Shown here piece by piece: positions 1 to 13,714 of a DNA stretch of 64,000 nucleotides. The notes beneath the pieces were generated by a model, which saw only the letters and a list, made by a program, of their open reading frames with translations, was not told the origin of the DNA and ran no database searches. Location: the NCBI RefSeq assembly GCF_001039355.2, contig NW_019775411.1, positions 58,325 to 122,324 on the forward strand, in the 5' to 3' direction. How positions within the stretch are numbered: the first letter of the stretch is position 1; each line of letters starts with the position of its first letter. This stretch comes from Lingula anatina. Taxonomy: Eukaryota > Brachiopoda > Lingulata > Lingulida > Lingulidae. A program made the translations under genes and the position numbers.

Positions 1-107
1 AACATCTGTGAGGCCGCAGCCACTGGACCTGCTGACACAGGCGGGCTGGACTTCTTGACTGGTTGCTCAAATGCCATGGGAGATATCAACACTGTGGCTG
101 GCCTAGT
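1..107 (-). CDS. DCP1: DCP1 exon 9, partial at window edge
   Basis: Acceptor atcccatttctag, then 35 codons and 2 nt to the window edge: TRPATVLISPMAFEQPVKKS and onward to AASQM. The VLISPMAF stretch resembles segments just before the C-terminal trimerization domain of DCP1A/B. Phase 0 agrees with the end of exon 8. The trimerization domain and stop codon must lie beyond position 1. Confidence 0.85.
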
Positions 108-1713
108 CTAGAAATGGGATCACATTTGGAACACTCTTAATATGTGATAACATTTGGCACGTCCTTAAAATGTGATAACATTTGGCACATCCTTAAAATG
201 TGATAACATTTGGCACATCCTTAATATGTGATAACATTTGGCACATCCTTAAAATTTGAGAAAATTTGGAACACCATAGAATACAATTTGAAACATGTCC
301 TAACATTCATTCATTTTCATTAGATATCACTGTATAACTTATATTTCACTATAAAAATGACAGATCATAGCATGAATATATAATCAATCATAAATAATAA
401 TTATTTTATACAAAATTTTCCTAGTGTGTACCTGAGTAATAGAGACAGCAGAGGACAGTTGGCTCAAGGCCTGTGGAGTGACTAGGGTGGACGCGGGGGC
501 CACCTGACCATATACACCAATACCTGGCAAGTTTGGGGCGGAATGATACTGACTAGATAGACTTCCACTGACACCCCCAGCCGGCTGATGGAGGCTCTGT
601 GTACTAGGGGGTGTAGGCTGACTAGGCACTGCAGGGGACCTCCGCTGGGAGGGAGGGGCATCGGAAGTGGGTAACTCTGAAGAGAACAGCCCAAACACAG
701 GTCTTCCCCCTCCCGCTCCAGCTAGAGGGTTTGTGGTGGGACCGATTTGAGGAGAGGATGGGAAATTAGCAAGGCGCTCCTTTGATGAGCTGGGTAAAAT
801 GTTCAATGTTCTTTTTAACTGGGTGTCTGGACTGTAGGAACCGTCTGTGTATGCCCCTGCACTGCTGCCCACCAATGGGTCCAGCTGGTCCACTCTTGAC
901 CCGCTCTGGTCAGTCTTAGGCTGGTACTCGTTCCTCTGCTGTCTCTCAATCTCCTCCACCGTGCTCACAGACATCAGGCGCTTCAGCAATGGCGGCATAT
1001 CACTGTTCGCCTCTGGACCTGTCATCTGTGGACTCTCACAACTTAAAGACTGAGATCTGTGGTATGAGAAAATAAAACTTCTCTTTATAATGCTGTATTA
1101 AATGCTATTCATTTGAAATGACATTTGACTGCAGCTACAGAATATGTATGTGATCATATACAGGGAACATATAACAGGCTGATAAAAATGGTTAGGTATA
1201 CCATTTAACATTATATTTAACATTATTATTATAACCTATTTTAGTAATCGTTATTGTCCCTTTTTTAACAAATATTTTTACAAGTTGTCTCCCTTCCGTA
1301 GACCATCTAGTAAGTTGGCTTAAAATGGAATGAAATATACCCACATATTGGTACTTCACAGTATTTTCTGCTCTATAATATCTTTTTCTTTCTGTTAATC
1401 ACTGCAATTTTCAATGAAAAAAAATGGCATTTGCATCTTATCTAAATTCTTCAATTTGGTTGGAATATTTGTGTCAAAAAGATTTATGGAACAGACGCTA
1501 TGTTACAGAGGTGGGAAATACAGTGAAGTATGTAGCTGTAAAAAGTTTAAACTAGTTAAAGATTCACCTGTTCTGTTTCCCAGCAGGACTGGGAGGGCCG
1601 GCCAGATTGGAGTTCAGGGCTGTCTTGAACAGTGTCTCCACACTGATCTGAGTGGTCCCAGAGCTGCTGGCGCCATCTCCACCTGTGGAGGTAGACATGA
1701 ATGGATTAGAGAT

Positions 1714-1803
<90 letters not shown>

Positions 1804-4800
1804 TGCATGTGTGCGTATGGGCATGCATGCGCACGCATGTGAGTGTTCATGCGTATGCACATGTGCATGCATGTGAGAGGTTGTAATGAAGAGTCTGACA
1901 TAAAAGAGGAGACTATCACGTACACATACCAGCAAGATGTGGAGAGGCCACTCTGGGGGTTGGTTTGAGCAAGTCACTGGAGCTAACAGGGGTAGCACTG
2001 GCCCCTGGATTGTCTATCATTGGCTGGGGCTCCTTGGAGCTCTGAAAGTACAGTGTAACAGATAATGTGATTGGTCAAACACAGGGGCGGATTCAGGCCG
2101 TCTTCTGGGTCTTCTGGAAGACGGCCAGATTTTCAAGTTTACATTGACGGGTATTTAATTTTTTTTCTGTCAGAAGACGGTCAAAAATTAAGGATGGATC
2201 AACAAAGAAAATTTGAAAGACTGTCAGAATATATCTCTGGATCCGCCCCTGAAACAATACAACAAATTATTTATTAGCCATGAGCTGGGGATCCTGGTGG
2301 GTCTGAAAATTGAATGTAATTACATAATATTAACAAAATCAAAGAAAAAAAAAGATGGGTCCACTGACTCTGATTGGAATAAAAAGCTGATCTCTCTTCT
2401 CCTTCCCCCTGCCCAGACCCTACCTATACCCTAGAGCTCTACACAGCTCTCTGTAGACCATAACTTACAGGAAACACAGCAAGGCTGGGAATACCTCCCA
2501 CAATTCATAGAATATTTAGCATGGTTGAAAATTACTCCTGGGGTTTACTGGCTTGTACACTCTGCTTTAATTTACATGTTATACAAGGGCCTTGTTGCAT
2601 TTTCCCCAATTTTTTTCCCTTCTTTCATTTCTGTTCCAGAAAACAAAGATGGGGATTTATTGGCTTTGAGTAAGAATGGCAGTGCACTTCCAAATAAAAA
2701 ATTCTCATCTAAGAGCAAGTCCTGTTCGTTTTAGGAACTTCTGAATGTACTTTTGTTAAGCTGTTAACCACCATCTGGCAAAAACCAGTACAAGCAACTC
2801 ATATTTTCTCTGAATATTTTTGACTCAAAAACAAAACTGGTATTATAAACAGCAAATACAAAGAAAATACAAAGGAAAAAATCCTAGAAATTATCCTAGA
2901 AATTTTGTTTCATTTCATAGAGTTGACGTCTGACGTCTGATGACCCCCCCTCCCCACCTACCTTGGGCAGCTTCTGAGCTATCACCACATTATACATATA
3001 TACATGAGGGCAGGGACAAGGCTATCCACAAGGAAGTGATTACCACTAATTAACTGTCAGCTGACTAACTTAGGGCCAATTTTCCAGTAAACAAATCTAC
3101 TCCCCTGTTGTACATCCAGGTGCAAAAAGATTACTGCATTCCTGTAATACATACTTATTTCTACCACACAGAGCACTCCTGCCCTAAATATGGATAAATC
3201 TTAACAGTGAGGGTTCACTTGTGCAGCAGTTTTAATTTTCAAAGTTATGTCAAGTCTAGGTGACCTTCCTTATAATGAGAAGCTCAAGGAAAAACTTTTA
3301 GCAGGGCTATTAATGAAAGAGTTAGCAAGTATTTTCAAGTGTCCGTCTTTCAACAATCTTGATGTCAAATTTAATCAGGATCTGTGTGTATGCTACAGGA
3401 CGATAAAAAGAAAAAAGCTCAATCTCAGAATATTTCACAATTTGTATTTATTGAACAAGACAGCATACTGGAATTGACCACTGGACATTAGACAGGGCAG
3501 TGTCTTCACCAGTGGCATGAGAGGGCTATTTGTTACAACAGAAGTGACCAGCAGTTAGCAAAAAAGGAAAAAAACAAAAACAAAATACTCTCGACGGCAC
3601 AAACGCTGCACTGTACAACTGGGATGAAAAATTCTCTACTCTGATTGAGCCATGAAGTTATTTCTCTCAATCCTGGACACAGATACCAGACGCAATAGCC
3701 ACAATAACGAGATGGAGCGCATAGCACAAGAAGACCCAGTAGACCTTGTGGAGAGTTTGCGACGGAGCGCAAGTTTGCGACCACGCAACAGTAGAAAAAC
3801 ACAGAATGTGAAAAGGAGTATAAGTAAGACATAATGTACATATTAAAGGCATAGGGGGCAAATCTCAATGGGTCAAACTAAAGCCACTTTTGTAACTGAT
3901 AGTCATTGTAGAACTTCAACTATCAGTTTGGAATTTTGAACATCACTTATCATTATTTGAGATATGTCCCCATGCTTTTGAGATTTGAAATTTTCTACCA
4001 GCTTAGATAAAAATGGTAAGCAAAAGAATCTTCACAACTCTTGAGAACTGTTTAACTTAGACCTAAGTCAGTCACAATAATGATAACAGACACTAATTTT
4101 TTTTTTCAAAACAATAAGTTATCACAAGCTTATGTTTCAAGGTGGCAAGTGTGTCCTGGTATCTTGGCAGTCAGAATCTGGACTGGTTTCGAAACACCTT
4201 CATTAGTCAAAGGGCCCCATGCTAACAATTTAGATCCTTCTAATAAAATCAACTGCAGAGCTGAATTTAGCATTGCCATCATGGTGAAACCTGCCCCTGG
4301 GTCAAACCAAAATCTGCTGATGACACCATCAACTGCATGCACGGTTTAGGCAGTTGCCAGTCCAGCACCAGGCTACATGAGAGAACAAATTGCTGCAGCT
4401 GAGTAGATGAGAAATACTTCACATCTAACCAGCCTTAAAGCTATTGTTTGGATATATATCCTGTTTTTAAAACAAAGACAAAGTACTTTTAAAGTAATCA
4501 AAAACCACTTTTTTCAAAAAGAGTATATTCTTTTTACCTTGAGTGAAATGAAGAAAGGGTCTGTAAATCTACATTTGTATGGAAATTCTATATTTGAAAA
4601 GCCATGCTGTTGAACAATTCCCATCTTGTGATACAGCTACTGCTCTTTTTCATAATACAACTCCCATTCTATTCTATTTTGTACTATTTAGCATTATATC
4701 ACATTGAACTGAGTGGCTCAGCTCTCACCCTCTTTTGTGATCCTGATCTGCCCTTTTTAGTGGTATAGCCTTTATGACCTTTTTCTTTGGTAGGACCCAA

Positions 4801-5969
4801 AGTGTTTACCAATTCAGAATATATATATTGATAATGGTAATCACCTTGTCGTACTCATCCTGTGCCTTGGATAACATCTGCATGATATCCACCTGTCTCC
4901 TTTGAGAACTGCTCATCTTGCCGTCCTCAGCACCTTTGCTGCGATTATTACCAGCTCTCTTCAGCTGGCTGGCTACGCTAGAAAACATAGAGCAAAGAAG
5001 TCATAACATGGTAAACCTGGTTTAATATGGTATAGTGAACCTGATTTAATATCAAATATCATCTGGTGAACCTGGTTTAATATCAAATATAGTATAGTGA
5101 ACCTGATTTAATATCAAATATGATCTGGTGAACCTGGTTTAATATCAAATTTAGTATGGTGAACCTTGTTTAATATCAAATATGATAAGGCAAGTCTGGT
5201 TTAATATCAAACATGGCATGATTAATATGGTTTAATATCAAATATGATAACGCAAACCTGGTTTAATTTCAATTACGATATGACAAACCTGGTTTAATAT
5301 CAAATATTGTGAACCTGATAAAATATCAAGTTTAGTATGGTGAACCTGGTTTAATACCAAATATGGTATGGTGAACCTGTATCAAATATCCAATATCAAA
5401 TATACAGGTTTTGATTTCAGAATACATTGAAGATTATTGCCTACAATAAAATCAATCCAAGGTATGTCAGAATCATAAAATACATATATTTTAACCATGA
5501 ACTTCATATTTTCCTATGCAGTCAAGAAGACCAGATGAAATTCTCTGGACTCCTATTTCTGTACACACAACCTACCTATTTACTAATTCTGAAATTCTTT
5601 CACATTCTTCTTTGTCATAGAACCATATACCACATATAGCTGAAATCAACCAGAAGTTCAAACTATGACATTTGAAACATGCTCCAAGATATGATATAAT
5701 GGTAAATAAAGCTGCATATGTAATAAATAACTAGAAACTGAAGATCTTATTTTTACCCAAATATGGTGGCAGTACCAGGATACATTAATGTATACTGAGC
5801 AAAATTTTAAAGGCCCCCATGTAAATTATTTACATAACGTGTAATGGGTGACTCCAAATAAGCAGATGTTGTCTTACGAGTGTACCGTAATCGGTAGCAC
5901 ACTGAACAACAAAAATCATTTTGTTTCTCTAATAAGCTTGAATCATATCAAAAGGCAGGCAGATGGATA

Positions 5970-6016
<47 letters not shown>

Positions 6017-9000
6017 CACGAGTGGATAAGCAGGTGCACTTTTGATTCCTTGAATAACATTTTTTTTTGCACTGTAGGACGGGCCACTGCAGAATACTTA
6101 CACACAGACACACTGTTCTGCATATAAAATATACCCCTGTACATTAAAAAGTCAGATGGACATCCACAACAAAATGGCTCATTGCAGTAGAGAAGCCACT
6201 GTGAGCAATGAGCAAGAAATCAATTCTCAACCATATTTACTGCAAACAGCCTGAGAAGTAGAACTAGATAAAACAGTCAATTGGTGCTAACAAACACTTA
6301 CATTTTCCATTTCTGTACAGCAAGAATGGTGTTTGTGCCTGGAATTCTACCTCTTTGGTGATTGGTTCTATTTGATTGTTCATCCCCAGCCTGTTCAGCA
6401 CTATGAACCCATGGGTAGGATTGGCAGACCTGAAAAGTAATCATAATTTATCAAGCTGAACAACAATTATAAAACAAAAACACACTTGTAAGGGCTAGAT
6501 TTACCCTTGTGCTAAGAATTATCAACAGTAAAGATCATGATTAGAGTTCTCTCCCTATAATCGGAATATATTAAATGAATTCACAACATTAGAGCTGTTT
6601 TCAAGTTACATTTCAATTTTAGTCTTACAAACAGTAACTAAAAAGTAACCCCACTCTCATCAGTCACTTTTCTTCTCTTTAATTCATTAACCTTAAAACC
6701 TTAAAATCAAAAGCAAAATTTCTTGCTTTCCAATAGACACTAATTACAGAATTTCTTTTTTCAGCAAAGATGTCATAAGTTCTCAAAACACCAAGTTCAA
6801 AATCTGAGAACAGTCAATTTCTGTCTTTTTTTTTTTTTTTCGATGCAGTTAGGTGAGCTACCCAGCCACGCAGGCATCAGGCCTCTTCTCACACCCCACC
6901 GAGACAGGTACATAACTGTGCACAAGAATAACTCAATCAATAAATTATTCCCCCTTGATCACAGCCATTCCTGGAAACTCCAGGTAATTTACACAGATGC
7001 ACACCTGTTCAATATGGTCGCCTGACTGCCTCTCAGAAAGCCTTAGTTAAAGGAAGAACAAAAAAACTTAAGTGTTCCTTGGCGAGTGGTAATCTGCACA
7101 AATGCTTTCTTGGCGCCTCCTCTAATATTTGAGACTGTCTTATATATTTATTCTTTTGGAAGAGCTTCTGGCAAACCTTCCAAGCATCGTATTTGTAGAA
7201 TTTTTTTCATTTATCTGCACTAGAGTGCAATTCCGTTCAGTCCCCCCCTTCCCCATGCACACACACTCTCTCAGTTAAAAATATAATGATAAAATATTTA
7301 ATAAATTTATAAATAAATATATATAAACAAATGTTTATAAAATGACTTAATGCAATTGATATTTACAATCAAATTAAATGGATCATAAATAAATAAATCT
7401 TAAATATTTACTTTCAAAGAGCCATCATGCTTTTTAAATATCTTTCTCATGTCAATGTACAAACACAACCCCATTGCCTCACGTATTCTTTGTTTGGGCT
7501 AGACTGTGCTGAATAAATCTCCTTATGCCAAGTAAAATCAAAAACCTGCCAACTCCAACAACAGAGAGTCCACAGACAATCAAGGAATGTAACCATAAAT
7601 GCATGCAGCCCTCAGAATAAGTCCACATTTACAGCACAAATAGGTAGTTATGTGTCTAAACATCTCCTTCAAGTTATCAAATACTATTTAAGACTTCCTG
7701 TTCAATGTAGTTGATGACTCGTAGCCGTGTATAAATGCAATTTCAGACCTAATAATATCTGATCAACAGATATCAATAAAGCATGTTCAAAGGCAGACAA
7801 AATAACTACTTTTCAATCTTCCAACACATCTTTTATCATGATTTTCTAGATAAAATGTATGCATCATATTTCAGTGTCAAAAAATATCTGTGTCTTCAAA
7901 AAGTCTAAGATGTCAGTTTACCAATAGCAGCAACAGGCAAAATTATTGAACACTGGAATATATCAAAGCTACCAGGCAGTTTGTCACAGTGACTGTCACC
8001 TAGGCACTTGTGACCTCAAAATTGGGCTCCTGCATTTGGCTTTCTCTTTTAAGGAACTCCAAAAGAAAAAAAGGAGAAAAAAATCTTTAAAAGATGGTTG
8101 AATCAACCAAAATTATGTGCATTTGTACTGAGTATCAGTTTAGTACATAATTTTAATGCATGTATATCTCTTATGAGGACCATCATAACAATATGAATTG
8201 GCAACACAATATGCCCCTTTCTCAACAAAACTTGTTTTCATCTTCATAACTGTGTAACTTTTATACATCATGCAGTTCATTTATAAAAAGTAAAACAACT
8301 AAATGTATAACTTCACTCTTATGCTTCCCATATTACAAATACATTATTATCTTATTGCAGATTAGAATTCTTCTAACAGATTTCTAAACTACGCTATAAC
8401 TCTGTGTGCATTTATCTCCTGGTGTCCTGGTGTCGGTTCCGTAGCCGTTTACCATATCTTGATTTTCTGTATATGTATGTATACATAATTGATTGAGTGG
8501 TCCCACTGGGACAAGCTTCATTATTGGAAAAGCAATAAATGTCGACAGTTTTCAATTGGGATATATTTTTTTTTGTTTGTCGCACAGACACTGATCTTAT
8601 GTAAAAATTGTTTCATGGTTGCAATTAAAAGCATCACAAGATTGATAACAGATATACCCCCAGTTAACACATGTATTAGATTTATTCCTTTTTTTCATTT
8701 TGATTTCTTTTATATGAACTTTTCGATCTACTTTTAGAGATATGTGTGTGTGAGGCTGTCTAGAATGTCTTTACAACCCATCAGACTGATAGCTAGCCAG
8801 TGGTCAAGAGTTACCTGCTTCCCTATCTTTTTTCCCCTCATCCAACAAATGGACACTGATATTTTAAAAATGAAAATGCAAAACAATTATTATGATTATT
8901 TTTCAGCATCGAGAATTTTTCCTTTTTTTTTTTTTGCCTGTTTCAACTCAGTTAATTTCTTGACCAAAATAAATTTTAAAACTGACTTAAAGCAATCTTC

Positions 9001-9756
9001 AGCCATCACCATTTAATAATGTTTGATTCTAAATGTAGAATGGACAGAGATGATTACAAAAAATGTCTTCTCAAAGCCAGTCAAAGCAGAGTTCTGATCA
9101 CACCAGTGCCCATTGATGCGATCTTATGACATGAAGCAGGGGCACTTGCTGAAAAATGGAATTAAAAAACAAGATATATTTCAATCAGTAGCTACATGCA
9201 AAACCAAACTTGAATGGTAAATGGCTCATTCTAAAGCCTGCATGGTGATGTTTCTCCGTTTGCATGTCAAGTAAAAATGATACGGTGTCTGAGCTGAAAT
9301 AAAAATAATCATCAGTTACTCAATTGCATGCAAGAAGTCAACTTTCACCCAGAAATGTTCAATATGATAAAGAGTAATGACTGGTGAATTTTCTCAATCA
9401 TTTCGCTGCTGTTTTGGAGGCTAAGGGGTTGTATGCAAGAGATAAAGCAGAAGAGTTCCCAGTTGAATCCCAGTTGAGTATTAACAGTAACAGCACACAC
9501 AATATGTTACTTGCCCAAATTATCTTTAACATCTGCAAATAGTTCTGAATTGTTTTTGCTACAGATTCATTTAGCAATCACTAGTCTAGGATTACTGATA
9601 TAGTGGAAATACAGTACAGTAAATATCTACAAAATCCTTTAAGATTTTATGCTACTCACAAAAAGAAAAAACTCAGACTCAAGGCAAACTCATGCTTTCT
9701 AGAGATATGTAAAATTTCATCTAAACTATCAGTGACTATGATGATTCCCTTATGAC

Positions 9757-9804
<48 letters not shown>

Positions 9805-12800
9805 TGTTTATAAATAATATGTACTCACTTACACAGGAACTATTTGCAGCATTGGCATATACCCTTAAGTAAAGAAGTAATATAATCTCCACTTGTTATA
9901 CAGAAATAGCCTTGAAGCATTCTACACATTTATAATTGGCTCAGTAAAAGTAAATTATTTCACTTATTTTCATTTAATCCTTAACTGATTTGGTTCAAAT
10001 CTACAGTTGGATAAAATTTCCAGTTAATAAATTCTAGTCAATGTCTTACCAGTCAAAAATATTATACTACTTGTCATCAGCACAGCGTTTAAATTGAACC
10101 TTGTGCCTTGTTAGAAAACAATTCAAGGAACAAAACACTTCTAAAACAATAGCACTATTTTTTTCACCCAAGATCCATTCTAATCAGTGATAACTACATG
10201 CATTTATCGGCAGGATGGATTTTGTATATCTCCTGTACAATGGAGTGCATACAAAGCCCAGTGACTTTACAACAATAGTACTCCAGCTGAGAGCAAACAA
10301 ATGATACAGTTGTTTAGGAGAGCCCCGGTAAATCCTGGGGCTTTTCTGTTCAATTCACCGCCATTGTATTGATCACAGCGCTTCTGCATGCTCTGTGAAG
10401 GCCACGGATCCCATGGTAATAGCGTTGACATCCCATTATTGGCCCAAGGACCAGAGGGAGGCACAGGGCTTCTGCACAGTACACAGTCTGGCGCGGGTCA
10501 GAGGATAACATGTACATGCATGTGTAATTGCACGGAGGCCTGAAACGTACCATACTGTGCAGGCAGTGGCAATATTGAAAGTCGGCAGTGTACACTAGGA
10601 AGCAGAGCTTTGTACAGTGTCACGGGGACTGGAGCCATTTTTTTGTATTTATAAACAAGGCGGACAGACTTCACTGGACAATTTGTGAAAAAATAAAAAC
10701 TGGAACAGTGTCCACAGGCAATGAGGTAACACACTCACAGATGTTTGAGTTCTCTTAAGCGGTGTGGACATAGAAACTTTGACCTGGGTCACTGACCACT
10801 GATTCTACTAGCCAGGACTACCTGAAAGCAAGGCTAGGTGATCATATATCTACAAGGTGGTCCCAATTCAAACCAACCTTCTCTAAAAGCCGGTTACCTT
10901 GCAGCATGTTGTCATAGATTAGATTTATCTGGAACCAATTGCTGGCTCTGTATCTTCCTGGAAGCTTATTTTCTCCTCTGAGGAAACACATTTTTCCTGC
11001 TCTGGAGATACAGGGTAACGACCCTTTCTCAAGGGATAATTTCAGTTCAATTTCTTCACAGGTCCTGACATCTACTTAAAGCCTATTTACCTGCATTGCC
11101 AGTCTGAACACTGAGGCAGAAGATGGCTTAATCTCTCAGCAGGTAGTTTCCAGAAGTTTGAGATCACAGCTCATTCTCTGGCTGAGCATGCACAGGACCT
11201 GATGTGTTCTCTGGACAGACACACTACAGGAAATTGTTTCACCTGCATATTACCATTCCAAGCTGAGGTGAACGATGAGCTGATTTCAAGGCAGATTGTT
11301 GAAGTCTAAATAGAATTCTGCAAGCTGATATTATCAGATAGAATAAAATAGGCTGATTTTGTGGCTGTTAGCATAAATTCAGATTTTGTACCTGATGGCA
11401 GCAAGCAGGGCAGACTTAATACCAGTGGTAACAGGATACTTTCATTTGGAATCAGCTGAAAAAACACTCGAATCTCTCCTTTGAAAAGGAAAAAGGGGAA
11501 TAAAAAAGAAGAGACATACAGAGATCCATGTTCTTTTATTTTCCAACTGACCACTGATGACTCATAGTGGTCAGATTTTACTGGCAGACTGCAGAGCCAC
11601 TTGAGTGGAACACCCATACTACCAACATTTATCCAAAATATTTTAAAACATCCTTTTGCATGTACTTTTGGAAATAACAAGGAGACACTTTACTCAAATG
11701 ATCTGTAAATAAAGCCAGTATCAGGTGGCACTCTACAGAAGCTTACAACAAATGCCGTGAAACCATCACTTTATCTCCAGTGAGCTTGAACGGCTTTGAT
11801 GCCAGTTAAACAAGAAAAAGATAACTGAAAAAAAAAAAGTCTTCCAGGAATTAAGGCCCAAAGTAAGGTGTTTGTGAATAAGGCAGCCAGGACTGTGACT
11901 ACACAGGATTGGTCATTTGATGACAAGTAGTGTCCATTACCACCCATAGTTCCCCCTCCTCCCTTATCAATTAGCCCGAGTTGGTCATTTTGACCAACAC
12001 CCCTGGTGACTTAGCACCTTTCCTCCCTCCATTCCTTCATCACTGTCCGATACATTCCAAGGCACCTGTAAACAGGTGGACATTCTGGTAGCCTTTGGCC
12101 CACCCCAAGACATCAACCTGACCAATTATTCATCAGCATAACTCTGTAGTCATCCTCTATCTCTCTGCTCTGCCAACAGGAGGGACTTTCTAAAACAGGC
12201 ATCATTCAGGAAAGGTAAGGCACTACCATAGTGAGCAGGAGGAACACAATCAGATATTGCACACATCGCAAGCTGGGAGGAATTAATCCAAAATATAAAT
12301 AATCTCACCATTTTTACATGGTATCCATAATTTAGCTTCCTGTTCTACCTGATGCTGACAACAGCTGTGGCTCCCATGGTAATTCGTCAAACAAAAAATT
12401 CACGGTCCTAACTATAGCTGTAGCGGTCCATGCCGCAGTAAAGATAGGAAGAGATACGGCAGCTTGCTCGGAGAGGCAGATACTTTATATGAGTCTGCCT
12501 GAGAGAGTGACTGCAATACTTCCTTTACTTCCATAGCTCTATTACTCCAGGATTTATATATTCTGTTTTGACTAAAAAATATATAGGAGTGCATTCTATT
12601 AGGAGAGAAAGAAGGAAATTACTACTGACCTTATAGATTCTACAGTAAATGGATAGTGCACTTACAGGGATCAGACACTCCATTATTTGGAACAATAACT
12701 GGAATTTTCTCTTGGTAAGTAAAACAGATTTTTTTCTCAGAGTTCCTTGACAACAAGTTGAAATGTATTATCACATGTATATAACATATCACCTACAATT

Positions 12801-13656
12801 TCCATCATCAATTGCTGGACAGAAATGTCAAAATACTTTTTTTTTTTTGGTTTTGTTTTTTAATTCCAAATTTGTATTCAATTTGTACCACTTGATTTTA
12901 CTTCTGTGAAAAGAATGATAACAGGTATACAATTAACAGGCTAGTCCCTCAATGTGGCCTTAGGCTTTTTAAAGGACAAAATAATTTTAATCAAACTTGT
13001 ATTCAAGCAAGCAGACTCCACTTTCATCAATTGTGGAAGAAAGTGTCTTCTTTGTGTGTTAATTTAGCAATTATTTGACTCATATATTTGATTTTGCTAA
13101 AAATCTGTTGTTTTGGCTGAAGCAAATTTTGCTATAGAGAACCCAGTAAATCACCATCTATAACTTTTAATATAATTTTATACGCAATGCTATATCCTTT
13201 TATAAAGAGCACCTTGCGTGAAAGCCACAAATGTCCATTATCTGTTGTGCCTCAAACACAGACCTATAAATAGATGTACTAATCTGCCACAAATTTGGTA
13301 GAGAAAATACATTTCCTGGAAAAAAACAAACTGCATTATAAATGGGCTGTCAAGTCGGTCCCACTTCTATCATTGTTTTCTTCCAGTCCCACTGGCTTTG
13401 AGGGTCTTATTTATTAATGCAGTGTACTTTTCATCAGAATGAAGAGTGGGTTCATCTTTCAGCCGACATCTATCAATATCTGTTCATTTACAGACTCTAT
13501 ATGTTTTAATCCAGAGTTGTTTGTTTTTCAAAATATCATTATTCTACTTATGTTTATAAAACCGAATTGCAAGTCATTTTTAAGGGTGAAACATGTCAGA
13601 CATTCCGTATTATTCCCAGTAAGCAAAGTAATCTCACATGCACACAAGAACACAGG

Positions 13657-13714
<58 letters not shown>

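Noticed and set aside
384-1025. Open frame treated as a 213-codon gene starting at ATG 1025
   Set aside because: It is the interior of DCP1 exon 8. The true exon runs from acceptor at 1057 to donor at 431, and the last codons of the open frame are intron.
1564-1998. His/Thr-repeat open frames on both strands
   Set aside because: They come from the (CT)n(GT)n microsatellite. Only 1568-1682 within them is a DCP1 exon.
10267-10595. Open frames conserved between 10267-10595 and 16331-16659
   Set aside because: They are conserved because the whole 5.9-kb block is duplicated with low divergence. Overlapping frames are equally kept, and no family is recognised.
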